NCBI RefSeq assembly: GCF_022267315.1 | Contig: NZ_JAIKLE010000022.1 | Location: 62,001 to 126,000, forward strand | From: Maribellus maritimus | Lineage (GTDB): Bacteria > Bacteroidota > Bacteroidia > Bacteroidales > Prolixibacteraceae | Direction of reading: 5' to 3' | DNA: 64,000 nt | Shown here: positions 8,708-18,350 of the stretch, piece by piece | Layout: the number at the start of each line of letters is the position of its first letter | How positions within the stretch are numbered: the first letter of the stretch is position 1 | Made by a program: the position numbers and the translations under genes | Notes under the pieces: model-generated | The model's input: only the letters and a program-made list of their open reading frames with translations | Database searches by the model: none | Told to the model about the DNA's origin: nothing

Positions 8708-11700
8708 ATGCTGAATAATATTATAAAGTTTTCTTTAAAGAACAAATATTTCATTCTGTTTAGTTCTGTGGTATTGGTTATTTTCGGAACTTACACGGCT
8801 CAAAATATGGACGTAGACGTATTCCCAGATCTAACCGCACCAACAGTTGTGATAATGACCGATGTTCACGGGATGGCTTCAGAGGAAGTGGAACGACTGG
8901 TTACATTTCCTATTGAAACTGCTGTTAACGGCGCAAATGACGTTCGCAGAGTGCGTTCTTCCTCATCGCAGGGATTTTCATTTGTTTGGGTCGATTTTGA
9001 CTGGGGAACAGATGTTTACAAAGCCCGGCAAATTGTAAGTGAAAAACTGATTCAGGTAACAGCTCAAATGCCTGTTGGTGCCGGGCAGCCCATTTTAGCG
9101 CCACAATCGAGTGTAATGGGCGAAATATTTTTTATTGGGATGCAGGCCGACAGCACCAGCATGATGGATTTGCGAACCATTGCAGAATGGAATGTAAAAC
9201 CACTTATTCTTGCAACCGGAGGTGTTTCTCAGGTTACAATAATTGGTGGGGACCTGAAACAATTCCAGGTGTTGGTCGATCCGCAAAAGATGGGATATTA
9301 CAAGGTATCATTGGAAGAACTGGCTGGCATCTGTCAGGGAATCAGTCAAAACTCTATGGGCGGTATAGTTCGTCAGTACGGAAATGAGTATGTCATTCGG
9401 GGGATAGCCCGAACTTTTGACCTGGAAGAACTGGGAAATTCATTTATCAAAACACGAAACGGAAAACCGGTTCGAATTCGCAATGTGGCTGAAGTAAAAA
9501 TTGGAAGTGCTGTAAAAATGGGCTATGCATCGCACAACAGCAAACCTGCAATTATTGTATCCGTGTCAAAACAGCCACACGTAAATACACTGGAAGTTAC
9601 AGAGCTGATTGAAAGAAATTTGAAAGAATTAAAAAATACGCTTCCCCCCGATGTACATCTGGATACCAAAATTTTTCGGCAGGCAGATTTTATCAATACT
9701 TCGGTAAACAACGTACAAAATGCGTTGATCGAGGGGGCTATTTTTGTAATTGTTATTCTTTTTATTTTCCTCGGAAGTTTCAGAACTACCTTAATCTCCC
9801 TGTTGGCCATTCCGCTTTCTTTGCTCGGAGCTATTATTGTTTTGAGAGTTTTTGGGTTAAACATCAACACGATGAGTTTGGGAGGGATGACCATTGCTAT
9901 TGGTTCGCTGGTTGACGATGCCATTATTGATGTAGAAAATGTGTATAAGCGACTGCGCCAAAACGGACAAAAACCGCTAAACGAAAGAGAGTCATATTTT
10001 ACAGTAGTTTTTGAAGCCTCAAAAGAAATCCGATCTTCAATATTAAATGCGACTTTAATTATTATGGTGGCATTTTTGCCACTCTTTTTTCTTTCAGGAA
10101 TGGAAGGAAGGATGTTAAAACCCTTGGGTATTGCCTTTATCGTTTCCTTATTTATGTCGCTTATTGTTGCCATGACACTGACACCATTGATGGCAAAAAT
10201 GCTTTTGGCTAACGACAAATATTTGGCTAAAAACAAAAAAGAAAAGTGGCTGGTTCGTAAATTATCTTCATTTTACGAACGTTCGCTTGTGTGGGCATTA
10301 AAACACAAAACCTTAATTATTTCGTCTACGCTGGTTGTTTTTGGAATTGCCCTAATAGCATTTACAACACTCGGAAGAAGCTTTTTACCGGAATTCAATG
10401 AAGGTTCACTCACCTTATCGGTAGTAAGTAAACCCGGAATTTCGCTGGAAGAAAGCAATCGAATTGGCAACCTGGTAGAAGATGAGTTACTTGCCATACC
10501 TGAAGTTTTAACCACAGCGCGCCGAACCGGACGCGGAGAGCTTGATGAACACTCACAAACCACCAACAGCGCTGAAATAGATGTAAACTTTCAACTGGAA
10601 AAACGAAGTCAGGAAGAATTTTTGGCAGATGTACGAAAGACGCTGGCATCTATTCCCGGAATTGCATTTACCGTGGGGCAACCACTGGGGCATCGAATTG
10701 ATCATATGCTTTCGGGAACACGGGCCAATATTGCCATAAAACTGTTCGGAAACAATTTAAACCGCATGTTTACAATCGGAAATGAAATCAGGAATACCAT
10801 CATCGGTATTGAAGGACTCGTTGACGTAAATGTTCAACAACAAGTAGAAATACCACAAATTCAAATCCGCCCCGACAGGGATTTGCTTGCAAACTACGGA
10901 ATTACAATTGAACAGTTTAATAAGTTTGTTGACATTGCATTCGCCGGTGCAAAAATGGGAGACATTTTTGAAGGGCAACAAAGTTTTGACCTTATTTTGA
11001 GACTCAACAAAGATTACACTGAATCCATCGAAGGTATCAAAAATGCGCTGATTGATACCTGGGACGGGAAAAAAGTACCACTGGAAGAAGTAGCTGAAAT
11101 AAAATCGGCAAGCGGTCCCAGTTCTATCAGTCGCGAAAACGTGCAGCGAAAACTTGTTATTTCGGCAAATGTAGCAGGACGCGATCTTCGCAGCGTGGTA
11201 GAGGACATTCAAAAAAATATAAATGCAAACATAGAACTTCCTGAAGGTTATCGTGTTGAATATGGCGGGCAGTTTGAAAGTGAAGCCAAAGCTTCCCGAA
11301 CGCTCTTGCTGGCGTCGATAATTTCAATTCTACTGATTTATCTTCTTCTATTTCAGGAATTCAGAAACTTTAAACTGGCAGGAATTATTTTGCTAAATCT
11401 TCCTCTGGCACTCATTGGTGGTGTTTTTGCTATTTATTTTACTTCAGGTATTTTGAGTATTCCTGCAATTATTGGATTTATCACTTTGTTTGGAATTGCT
11501 ACCAGAAACGGAATACTTCTGATATCAAACTACCAAAACCTGCAAAAACAAGGTTTCTCACTCTCTGAAACTGTAATTAAAGGTTCAAGCGATCGGTTAA
11601 ATGCTATTTTAATGACTGCATTAACCGCTGCACTTGCATTAATTCCTTTGGCAATGAGAGGTCATCTTTCAGGAAATGAAATCCAAAGCCCTATGGCAAA

Positions 11701-11809
11701 AGTAATTTTAGGTGGATTGTTAACATCTACATTACTTAACGTCTACATCATTCCCATTGTATTTGTTCTTTTAAATGGTCGCGGAAACGTTAAAAAAGAA
11801 GAAGCATGA
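8708..11809 (+). CDS. CzcA/CusA-family heavy-metal RND efflux pump
   Basis: Inner-membrane proton-driven RND transporter of 1033 residues, the usual length for the heavy-metal (HME) subfamily. It has the two-fold RND layout: TM1 near residues 13-30, a large periplasmic porter domain, TM2-TM6 (about 335-500), a second periplasmic domain and TM7-TM12 (about 865-1025). The TM4 proton-relay segment reads AIGSLVDDAIIDVENVYKRL (about 397-416), the HME form with conserved acidic residues. The N-terminal 'DVDVFPDLTAPTVVIMTDVHGMASEEVE' region is typical of CzcA/CusA. Its last codons overlap the start of the outer-membrane channel gene by 4 bp (ATGA), which implies translational coupling. With the adaptor and TolC-like protein it forms a complete tripartite CBA system. 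Confidence 0.93.
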   Translation: MLNNIIKFSLKNKYFILFSSVVLVIFGTYTAQNMDVDVFPDLTAPTVVIMTDVHGMASEEVERLVTFPIETAVNGANDVRRVRSSSSQGFSFVWVDFDWGTDVYKARQIVSEKLIQVTAQMPVGAGQPILAPQSSVMGEIFFIGMQADSTSMMDLRTIAEWNVKPLILATGGVSQVTIIGGDLKQFQVLVDPQKMGYYKVSLEELAGICQGISQNSMGGIVRQYGNEYVIRGIARTFDLEELGNSFIKTRNGKPVRIRNVAEVKIGSAVKMGYASHNSKPAIIVSVSKQPHVNTLEVTELIERNLKELKNTLPPDVHLDTKIFRQADFINTSVNNVQNALIEGAIFVIVILFIFLGSFRTTLISLLAIPLSLLGAIIVLRVFGLNINTMSLGGMTIAIGSLVDDAIIDVENVYKRLRQNGQKPLNERESYFTVVFEASKEIRSSILNATLIIMVAFLPLFFLSGMEGRMLKPLGIAFIVSLFMSLIVAMTLTPLMAKMLLANDKYLAKNKKEKWLVRKLSSFYERSLVWALKHKTLIISSTLVVFGIALIAFTTLGRSFLPEFNEGSLTLSVVSKPGISLEESNRIGNLVEDELLAIPEVLTTARRTGRGELDEHSQTTNSAEIDVNFQLEKRSQEEFLADVRKTLASIPGIAFTVGQPLGHRIDHMLSGTRANIAIKLFGNNLNRMFTIGNEIRNTIIGIEGLVDVNVQQQVEIPQIQIRPDRDLLANYGITIEQFNKFVDIAFAGAKMGDIFEGQQSFDLILRLNKDYTESIEGIKNALIDTWDGKKVPLEEVAEIKSASGPSSISRENVQRKLVISANVAGRDLRSVVEDIQKNINANIELPEGYRVEYGGQFESEAKASRTLLLASIISILLIYLLLFQEFRNFKLAGIILLNLPLALIGGVFAIYFTSGILSIPAIIGFITLFGIATRNGILLISNYQNLQKQGFSLSETVIKGSSDRLNAILMTALTAALALIPLAMRGHLSGNEIQSPMAKVILGGLLTSTLLNVYIIPIVFVLLNGRGNVKKEEA

Positions 11810-12984
11810 AAAAACAACTATTCATAATTGTCGCCCTGTTAATGGTAAATTGGGAGCTTTTCGCTCAGCAAAAAATAGAAGACGTGCTACAGGCAGTAGA
11901 ACAAAACAATACTACATTGGCAGCTTTAAGAAAAAATGCCGATGCAGAAAAACTAAACAACCGTTCGGGAATTTTCCTGGAAAATCCGGAAGTTGAATAT
12001 CACTACTTATGGGTGGAGCCGGATGCTGTTGGCAACAGAACGGATGTGAGCATTTCACAATCTTTCGATTTCCCAACCGTCTATAAATTCAGAAACAATA
12101 TTTCGAATATAAAAAACGAACAAGTAGAGCTTCAATTCGAAAAACAAAAAAAAGAAGTTCTGCTGGAAACGAGACTAACATGCAATGAACTTATATATAC
12201 TAATGCAATGCACGCTGAACTTGATAAAAGGAAATTGCTCGCAGATAGTATTTTTGTTGCGTACAAACAAAAATTTGATGCAGGAGAAACCAATATTCTG
12301 GAATACAATAAATCGCGTTTGAATAAACTATCAGCTGAGAAAGAACTGAAAGCCGTTGAGATTGAACAAAAAGCACTTCTCATTAAACTCCAAGGATTAA
12401 ATGGGGGAAAGCCGCTTGACTTCTGTTTAAAACAATTTCCAATTTTAAATATTCCTTCTGATTTTGAAGAGTGGTATTTGGTAGCCGAACAAAAAAATCC
12501 AATGTTAAGCTGGCTAAAAAAAGAAGTTCAAATACGAGAAAACAAAATAAAACTTTCAAAAGCAGAACAGTTGCCTAAAATAAATACAGGCTACATGAGC
12601 GAAAAAAGAGATGCTGCACATTTTCAGGGTTTTATTATCGGTGTTACCATTCCTTTGTGGGAAAACATAAATACTGTAAAACATGCAAAAGCGGAGGCAG
12701 AAGCTCTACAAAGCGTCACCAGAGATAACAAATTGCAGTTTTACAACCTTTTAAAAGCAACACATCAAAAATTTATACAATTACAAGAAAATGTAGTGGA
12801 ATATAAAAGTGGAATGGAAGATGTAAACAATGCGTCATTTTTGGAGAAAGCTTTAAATCACGGAGAAATTGGATTGATTGATTATATTCTCGAACTTTCT
12901 GTTTACAACGAAAGTATCGATAAAATTTTGGAAATGGAAAAGGATTTGAATGACGCTTTTGCAGAGTTAAATCAGTACATGTAA
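11806..12984 (+). CDS. CzcC/TolC-family outer-membrane efflux protein
   Basis: A 392-residue outer-membrane channel component with a signal peptide of about 20 residues ending ELFAQQ. The rest is two repeats of long amphipathic coiled-coil helices typical of the OEP family (IEDVLQAVEQNNTTLAALRKNADAEKLNN near the N-terminus; NTVKHAKAEAEALQ and EKALNHGEIGLIDYILEL near the C-terminus). The length is near the short end for CzcC-like proteins. It starts inside the end of the pump gene (4-bp overlap) and closes the metal-efflux operon; a hairpin lies just after its stop. Confidence 0.88.
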   Translation: MKKQLFIIVALLMVNWELFAQQKIEDVLQAVEQNNTTLAALRKNADAEKLNNRSGIFLENPEVEYHYLWVEPDAVGNRTDVSISQSFDFPTVYKFRNNISNIKNEQVELQFEKQKKEVLLETRLTCNELIYTNAMHAELDKRKLLADSIFVAYKQKFDAGETNILEYNKSRLNKLSAEKELKAVEIEQKALLIKLQGLNGGKPLDFCLKQFPILNIPSDFEEWYLVAEQKNPMLSWLKKEVQIRENKIKLSKAEQLPKINTGYMSEKRDAAHFQGFIIGVTIPLWENINTVKHAKAEAEALQSVTRDNKLQFYNLLKATHQKFIQLQENVVEYKSGMEDVNNASFLEKALNHGEIGLIDYILELSVYNESIDKILEMEKDLNDAFAELNQYM

Positions 12985-12991
12985 AAAATAA

Positions 12992-13021
12992 GTCATGCCC
13001 CACTCCCGTTTGGGGCATGGC
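12992..13021. terminator. bidirectional terminator hairpin
   Basis: GTCATGCCCC (12992-13001) pairs with GGGGCATGGC (13012-13021) around a 10-nt loop. On the minus strand the hairpin is followed by ACTTATTTTTT, a good terminator for the leftward SDR gene. On the plus strand no T-run follows, so termination of the efflux operon here would be weaker. Confidence 0.65.
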
Positions 13022-13040
13022 TAAAAACAGTTTTGAAAGA

Positions 13041-13805
13041 CTAAAGATTCATTCCGCCTGAAACTTCAATTCGTTGAGCGTTAATCCAGCGCCCTTCTTC
13101 GGTGCATAAAAAGGCAACTACGCCACCTATATCTTCAGGCAGGCCAACACGGCCCAGAGCAGTTAATCCTGCAATGTGAGTATTTATGTCTTTGTTGTCC
13201 CGCACCAAACCTCCGCCAAAATCAGTTTCAATGGCTCCGGGTGCAACTACGTTTGCAGCAATTCCACGTGGTCCCAATTCCTTAGCCAGATACTTTGTTA
13301 GTACTTCAATAGCTCCTTTTGCCGAACTGTAAACAGCATAACCCGGCATTGCAAACCTTGCAAGTCCTGACGAAATAGTGATAACACGTCCGCCGTCATT
13401 AATAAAAGGCAAAGATTTTTGCGTTAAAAAGAACACTCCTTTATAATGAATATTCGTCATTTCATCAAACTGTTCTTCTGTTGTTTCGGCAAATTGTACA
13501 TATAAACCGGTTCCGGCATTGTTAATCAGAAAATCGAAATTTTTGCTTCCTGTTTCTTCATTTAGGTAGTTGGTTACCACGCTTAAAAATTCATCAAACT
13601 CCTTAACATTGGCGGTATCCAGTTGAAACGCTGCTGCTTTTTGCCCTAACGACTGAATTTCAGTAACTACCTCATCTGCTTTCTGTTTGCTACTTTTGTA
13701 CGTTAGTACAACATCGATTCCCTTTTTAGCAAGGCTAAGAGCCATTTCTCTTCCCAGCCCGCGACTACCACCTGTAACCAGTGCAATCTTACTTTTTGTT
13801 TCCAT
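13041..13805 (-). CDS. SDR-family NAD(P)-dependent oxidoreductase
   Basis: Classical short-chain dehydrogenase/reductase of 254 residues in the FabG-like fold. It shows the cofactor loop TGGSRGLG (11-18), the NNAG motif (about 95-98), a catalytic serine at 145/146 and the YxxxK pair Y159/K163. The C-terminal 'GLPEDIGGVVAFLCTEEGRWINAQRIEVSGG' is typical. The substrate is unknown. An AraC-type regulator lies just upstream in the same direction, 100 bp away, and is a plausible activator. Cytosolic; no signal peptide. Confidence 0.9.
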   Translation of the reverse strand: METKSKIALVTGGSRGLGREMALSLAKKGIDVVLTYKSSKQKADEVVTEIQSLGQKAAAFQLDTANVKEFDEFLSVVTNYLNEETGSKNFDFLINNAGTGLYVQFAETTEEQFDEMTNIHYKGVFFLTQKSLPFINDGGRVITISSGLARFAMPGYAVYSSAKGAIEVLTKYLAKELGPRGIAANVVAPGAIETDFGGGLVRDNKDINTHIAGLTALGRVGLPEDIGGVVAFLCTEEGRWINAQRIEVSGGMNL

Positions 13806-13905
13806 TGTTTAATTTTTATGATTTGATAAATACAAAGTTCAGACAAAAAGGGGAAAAGCGCTTTGCAAACTTCAATCTTTTATTTGCAAAATTCAAATAT
13901 CAGTT

Positions 13906-14844
13906 TTATGATCGAAACGACAACGGAGCAACTGAAGTTTTCTTTTTGAAAAAGTTGGAAAAATGGGCTAACTCCTCAAAGCCCAAACTGTATGCAATTT
14001 CGGAAACATTCCAGTCGGTTTGTTTAAGTAAAATTTTTGCCTCCTGTAAAACCCTCCCGCTGATAAACTCAGTAGTTGTTTTACCTGTATTCTCTTTCAA
14101 AACTTTGTTAAGATGGTTAGAATGAACCGCCAGCCTTTCTGCGTATTCCTTTGCTGATCGAAGCATTAATTTCTGATTGGGCGATTCAATGGGAAACTGA
14201 CGCTCCAGCAATTCAACAAATAGTGAAACAATACGCGCAGAGGCAGTCTGACTATTTCGCAAAGCACTGGCTGGTTGCAGCTTTTGACCATAATGAATAA
14301 GCTCTAAAACATAATTACGCAACAAATCGTACTTGTACTCATAATCCGAAACAATCTCCTTTTTAATCTTTTTGAAAATATAACTGAGCTCTTCCACCTC
14401 TTCATCAGCAATTTCAAAAACAGGGTAACCACCCGACTTAAAAATCGGCAGTTCGTCTAAAACCACACCGCTTCTATTTTTAATCAGAAACGCATCGGTA
14501 AAAACACAAAATGCACCCGATTGATTTTCATCCTGCGGAATCCAGTGATAAGGTACTTTTGGAGTAGCAAACAACAGGGCATTATTTTTTATTTCAATTA
14601 CCTTATCTGCATATTCAGCCCGGTTTTTTCCCTTAATCAGACTGATTTTATAATAGGCCCGGCGATTGTATGGCATTGTATTTTTCTGCTTAAACTCTTT
14701 AATGGTTTCAGAAATGTCAAAAACATTAAAATGTCCAATCTCCTTGCCGATACCCGGCGGTAAAAGTGTATCAATATCCTTACCTGTAAAATTTGCAGCT
14801 TCCTCGTAGAATTCATCAAGCGAAGTGTTTCCAATGTCTTTCAT
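13906..14844 (-). CDS. AraC-family transcriptional regulator
   Basis: A 312-residue DNA-binding regulator. The N-terminal half is a cupin-like ligand/dimerisation domain (IKGKNRAEYADKVIEIKNNALLFATPKVPYHW) and the last 100 residues are a double helix-turn-helix AraC domain, ending LGFEELAHFSNFFKKKTSVAPLSFR. A longer frame from 14925 exists, but a perfect -7 box (TATCTTTG, 14869-14876) falls inside that extension and a typical soluble start MKDIGNTSLDEFY begins at 14844, so I chose 14844. The SDR gene follows in the same direction and is the likeliest target. Confidence 0.85.
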   Translation of the reverse strand: MKDIGNTSLDEFYEEAANFTGKDIDTLLPPGIGKEIGHFNVFDISETIKEFKQKNTMPYNRRAYYKISLIKGKNRAEYADKVIEIKNNALLFATPKVPYHWIPQDENQSGAFCVFTDAFLIKNRSGVVLDELPIFKSGGYPVFEIADEEVEELSYIFKKIKKEIVSDYEYKYDLLRNYVLELIHYGQKLQPASALRNSQTASARIVSLFVELLERQFPIESPNQKLMLRSAKEYAERLAVHSNHLNKVLKENTGKTTTEFISGRVLQEAKILLKQTDWNVSEIAYSLGFEELAHFSNFFKKKTSVAPLSFRS

Positions 14845-14868
14845 GATTACAAACTGATTTGTAAAAAT

Positions 14869-14876
14869 CAAAGATA
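14869..14876 (-). promoter_or_regulatory. -7 promoter element of the AraC gene
   Basis: TATCTTTG on the minus strand matches TAnnTTTG perfectly. It ends 24 nt before the ATG at 14844, the same spacing seen at the two-component and lipoprotein promoters in this window. No clear -33 TTG was found. Confidence 0.55.
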
Positions 14877-14964
14877 CAAAATAAGACCAAAATATCCTTT
14901 TTAAAACTTGCAAATCATACGACACCGAGCTGTTCTTCGGCTATCAAATTTCAAACAAGTTGGT

Positions 14965-16371
14965 TTATTTCTGTTCCAGTACCGGCATCGATTTGTACCA
15001 GGAAACTACTTTTTGAGTCATTGACTGTGTAAGCTCCGGATGCTCCTCAGCCATGTTTTTGGTTTCGCCCGGGTCGTATACAATGTTGTAGAGTTCCGGC
15101 CGGCTCCCATCGTAATCGCACAATAGCTTCCAATCGTTTTCACGTACAGCCAAATCCGGAAGATTTTCAAAACCGTAATAATTCTTCCTATCGGGTGGCC
15201 GGCTGTAAAAAATTGGCGAAGAATGCGATTTTTTTGCTTCACCCAGAATGGTTGTTAGAAGATTTTCTCCATCAAAATCAACATTTTCAGGAGCTTTTGT
15301 TCCGGCAAACTCAAGCAGCGATGGTGTAATATCGATAGCAGAAAGAAGCGATTCTTTATTGCGTGTTCCTGCCGCATTATTATCGATAAATCCGGGTCCC
15401 CAAACAAAAAACGAAGAACGGATACCGCCTTCATACAAATGTGTTTTATACCCTTTCAACTCACCTGCTCTGCCTGCTCCCAGTTCCGGACCATTATCGG
15501 AGCAAAACAAAATCAAAGTATTGTCGCGCAATCTTTCGTTTGACTGGACATACTCAAACAATTTTCCAAACTGTTTGTCCATCGCTTCCAGAACTGCCAG
15601 GTACAGTCCTCGTTTCCCCGCTTCTTTGGCAACTCCGTATTCCTCATAAGGCGGCCAGTAAGGACTGTGCACATCATCGGGCCAGATGTTTACATAAAAT
15701 GGTTTCTGCGTACTATCGGCTTTTTCCATAAACTGAATGGCTGCATCAATAAAGCCTGCAGTTATTTCAGAGCGTTGCATCCAGGTAAATGGTTCTCCCA
15801 GTATTTCAGCGCCTTCCCAAATTCGCCCTACTTTCCCTGTTTCGTCTCTTGTGAGTGGCAGTAATTTTGCTCCCATTCCCTCAAAATTGGTCAGCGATTC
15901 ATCAAAACCATATTCAGTAATTTGCGGTGCATCGGTAACATCCCGCTGTCCTCCCATGTGCCATTTTCCAAAATGTCCGGTTGTATAACCAGCTTCATGA
16001 AGACTTCTTGCCAACATTGGCGCTGAAGGATCTAACCAATTTGCAATGCCGCGCTCCTGATTTAACTCACGACGTGCCAGATAAGAAGTGATATTCCAAC
16101 GCTGTGGATAAGTACCGGTTGAAATGGCCACACGAGAAGGTGAGCATATAGGTGAATTAACGTAAAACTGTTCAAAGGCAATTCCTTCCGAAGCCAGCTT
16201 ATCGATATTTGGCGTTTGTACATCGGTATTTCCAAAACATGATAAATCAGCCCACCCCATGTCATCAATAAAAATTAATATAATATTTGGCTTCTTCTCT
16301 ATTTTAGTTTTTGAGCATCCCAAAGTAAAAAGAAAGAAAAGAGAGAACGACAGCAGCAGTATCTTATTCAT
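14965..16371 (-). CDS. arylsulfatase-type S1 sulfatase (lipoprotein)
   Basis: Formylglycine-dependent sulfatase of 468 residues that removes sulfate esters, probably from glycans. The lipoprotein signal ends FTLGC (Cys19). The metal site shows IDDMGWADL (Asp36/Asp37), and the activation motif is CSPSR (76-80), in which Cys76 is converted to formylglycine; this is the C-x-P-S-R form needing an anaerobic or FGE-type maturase that is not encoded here. The later motifs GYTTGHFGKWHMGG, NIWPDDVHSP and LFCSDNGPELGAGRAGELKG are standard for arylsulfatases. It ends 120 bp before the AraC start. The specific sulfated sugar is not predictable from what I can see. Confidence 0.92.
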   Translation of the reverse strand: MNKILLLSFSLFFLFTLGCSKTKIEKKPNIILIFIDDMGWADLSCFGNTDVQTPNIDKLASEGIAFEQFYVNSPICSPSRVAISTGTYPQRWNITSYLARRELNQERGIANWLDPSAPMLARSLHEAGYTTGHFGKWHMGGQRDVTDAPQITEYGFDESLTNFEGMGAKLLPLTRDETGKVGRIWEGAEILGEPFTWMQRSEITAGFIDAAIQFMEKADSTQKPFYVNIWPDDVHSPYWPPYEEYGVAKEAGKRGLYLAVLEAMDKQFGKLFEYVQSNERLRDNTLILFCSDNGPELGAGRAGELKGYKTHLYEGGIRSSFFVWGPGFIDNNAAGTRNKESLLSAIDITPSLLEFAGTKAPENVDFDGENLLTTILGEAKKSHSSPIFYSRPPDRKNYYGFENLPDLAVRENDWKLLCDYDGSRPELYNIVYDPGETKNMAEEHPELTQSMTQKVVSWYKSMPVLEQK

Positions 16372-16457
16372 AACAAATACATTTTATTTCCAATTTTATT
16401 GCTTTTTAATACGGCGTTTTTTGGTTTTCCCACAAACTTAGATCTAATTTTTCAGGA

Positions 16458-17258
16458 TTAATAAAAAAATTCCGGCATTTTAGGCTCACGATATAAACTG
16501 TTTAGCCGTATTGCTGCCTCCTTAACCAGGCTTTCCTTTATCGTCCTGGCTTGTTCCGGACAATTTTTTATACATGCACAACAGCTAATGCATTTTTCTT
16601 TATCGATATTGCGTGTGTTTTCAAACTTAATAGCTCCGGCAGGACAAACTTCTGCACAAATTCCTTTTCCACTGCATTTTTCGCTAACTGATATAAAATC
16701 AACACTCCATAGTTTTGTTGTTCCTCCGTACGGAAGTTCACCGGGAACAACGATATCAGCAAGATTCTCAAACGATGAGACCGATTGAAGCTTTTGTTTT
16801 ATTTTCTGTCCAAACAGTTCCGCATATTCCAAATCATCATAATCAGGCCTTGACTGTGCTACCGGATATTCAGAACTTGAGAAAGAATGTTCACCAATAA
16901 AAGCTCCACCTGCCACAGGGATACATCCTGTTTGCCATAAAATATCTTTTAATTCGAGTAATGCGTTACCAAATGTCCGGTTGCCATATACTACAACGCA
17001 AACAACCGGCGTTTTATGTGCGCTGATTTGAATTAGACAATTATTTACTAAAGCAGGAACTCTTCCCATATATACAGGCACTCCAACAATGAGTAATTCA
17101 TTTTCCTTTATTTTTATCGGTTGCTGTCTTATTTGAGGCTTTGTGATGTCAATTATTTCTGAATGATTCAGATTTACGCCTTTACCTATACTCTCAATTA
17201 TCGATTTAGTTGTTCCTGTTGGTGAAAAGTAAACCAACTTTAGCGATTGAATTTTCAT
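16458..17258 (-). CDS. EFR1-type flavodoxin-ferredoxin fusion
   Basis: A 266-residue soluble electron-transfer protein. The N-terminal flavodoxin-like domain carries an FMN phosphate loop (SPTGTTKS, 12-19) and a VPVYMGRVP loop. The C-terminus (about 190-240) is a two-cluster ferredoxin domain. The second cluster motif is complete (C223, C226, C229, C233-P). The first reads CSGKGICAEVCP: C195, C201 and C205 are present, but position 198, normally Cys, is Lys. The first cluster may therefore be [3Fe-4S] or have a non-Cys ligand. Physiological partners are unknown. A TAGTTTTG element lies 26 nt upstream of the ATG. The next gene upstream is an AraC regulator in the same direction. Confidence 0.87.
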   Translation of the reverse strand: MKIQSLKLVYFSPTGTTKSIIESIGKGVNLNHSEIIDITKPQIRQQPIKIKENELLIVGVPVYMGRVPALVNNCLIQISAHKTPVVCVVVYGNRTFGNALLELKDILWQTGCIPVAGGAFIGEHSFSSSEYPVAQSRPDYDDLEYAELFGQKIKQKLQSVSSFENLADIVVPGELPYGGTTKLWSVDFISVSEKCSGKGICAEVCPAGAIKFENTRNIDKEKCISCCACIKNCPEQARTIKESLVKEAAIRLNSLYREPKMPEFFY

Positions 17259-17284
17259 AACTTATCTTTAATTACGATTTAAAA

Positions 17285-17292
17285 CAAAACTA
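17285..17292 (-). promoter_or_regulatory. -7 element of the flavodoxin-ferredoxin gene
   Basis: TAGTTTTG on the minus strand fits TAnnTTTG and ends 26 nt before the ATG. No -33 box is recognised, so support is moderate. Confidence 0.4.
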
Positions 17293-17330
17293 AATCACTT
17301 ATAAAATACGAAATAGTAAGAAAACGACAG

Positions 17331-18152
17331 TTAAACAAATTTTCCTATTTGCAGCATTGAATTGTTTTTCCGAATAAAATTCCCGGGAGTATTCCCTGCA
17401 AAACGCTTAAAATCTTTGATATAATGCATTTGGTCAAAATAACCAGTATCGTAGGCTATATCTGTCAATTTTGAATAATCACTGTATAACAGCTGGTTTA
17501 AACCATTTTGAAAACGATTTACAGTAAAGAATGTATTAGCTGGTAATCCGACGTACTTATTAAAAAGACGTTCCAGTTTTCTGATATTTATGTTGTTATT
17601 TTGGCAAAATTCTGATATCGCTGAAGAATAGTTATTTTGTTTCAATTTATTAAATAACAGTTGAAAATTTACAAGGTCTTTGTATTCATCCACAAGCATT
17701 AACATTAATTCATTTTCAAGTATCTCCAACCTATGTATTGTATGAGTTGCTTCCTTTAACCGCTCAGTTATTGTATCCGATATTTTAAATCCGGCTTCAG
17801 CAGCTCCGAAAAGTTGATTTTTGTATTCTGACACAGGAACTTTAAAAAAAGGATAAAATCCATCAGAGTAAAAACATACTCCCAGCATGTGCACTTTGCC
17901 ATTTAATTTCAGGTGAATGTTAGTATAACTGTCGTATAAGCCGGCAAAAAAAACATTCTCCAGCAAACGCTCTTCACCCCCACAACTCGAATAGTGCTTT
18001 GTCTCACTCAAATTAAACCTGAGATTAATATTTCTTGATGGGATAACCTTATGTTCCAGCAGCAAATAGTCCGCTTGAATCTCCCAAAAAAATTTCACAT
18101 ACTTTTTTAAAAGAGAATTCTTAACCTGATATCTTTTTATTTGATTCTGCAT
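17331..18152 (-). CDS. AraC-family transcriptional regulator
   Basis: A 273-residue regulator. The N-terminal domain (about 1-150, YVKFFWEIQADYLLLEHKVIPSR) is of the type found in a large group of Bacteroidota AraC proteins, with the 'MLGVCFYSDGFYPFFKVPVSE' segment. The C-terminal AraC helix-turn-helix domain covers about 170-265 (LTDIAYDTGYFDQMHYIKDFKRFAGNTPGNFI). It lies directly upstream of the flavodoxin-ferredoxin gene on the same strand. Both AraC regulators in this stretch differ clearly from each other in the N-terminal domain. Ligand and targets are unknown. Confidence 0.85.
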   Translation of the reverse strand: MQNQIKRYQVKNSLLKKYVKFFWEIQADYLLLEHKVIPSRNINLRFNLSETKHYSSCGGEERLLENVFFAGLYDSYTNIHLKLNGKVHMLGVCFYSDGFYPFFKVPVSEYKNQLFGAAEAGFKISDTITERLKEATHTIHRLEILENELMLMLVDEYKDLVNFQLLFNKLKQNNYSSAISEFCQNNNINIRKLERLFNKYVGLPANTFFTVNRFQNGLNQLLYSDYSKLTDIAYDTGYFDQMHYIKDFKRFAGNTPGNFIRKNNSMLQIGKFV

Positions 18153-18171
18153 TTTTATCCGCCGGGCTATG

Positions 18172-18179
18172 CAAAAATA
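18172..18179 (-). promoter_or_regulatory. -7 element of the second AraC gene
   Basis: TATTTTTG on the minus strand matches TAnnTTTG and ends 19 nt before the ATG. No convincing -33 box accompanies it. Confidence 0.45.
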
Positions 18180-18350
18180 CTGAAAGTCAGAAACAATAAA
18201 CGATTAAACTCATAAAATTATATTCAACAGATTCAAATCTGTATTTTCCTATTTGATAGCGTGCTAAGAAAATTTTACTGTTCATTCCAGGCCTATAAAA
18301 ATCTTTTGTTGCAATCTGCACTCTTTTTTTGATTCGTTTCTGCCAAGAGT

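Noticed and set aside
9523-10236. 237-codon open frame on the minus strand inside the metal-pump gene
   Set aside because: It lies fully within the strongly supported CzcA-type gene, its product resembles no protein family and it has no promoter or neighbours on that strand.
13806-13905. Possible GAACTTTG -7 element upstream of the SDR gene
   Set aside because: It misses the conserved T at the first position and has no -33 partner; too weak to call.
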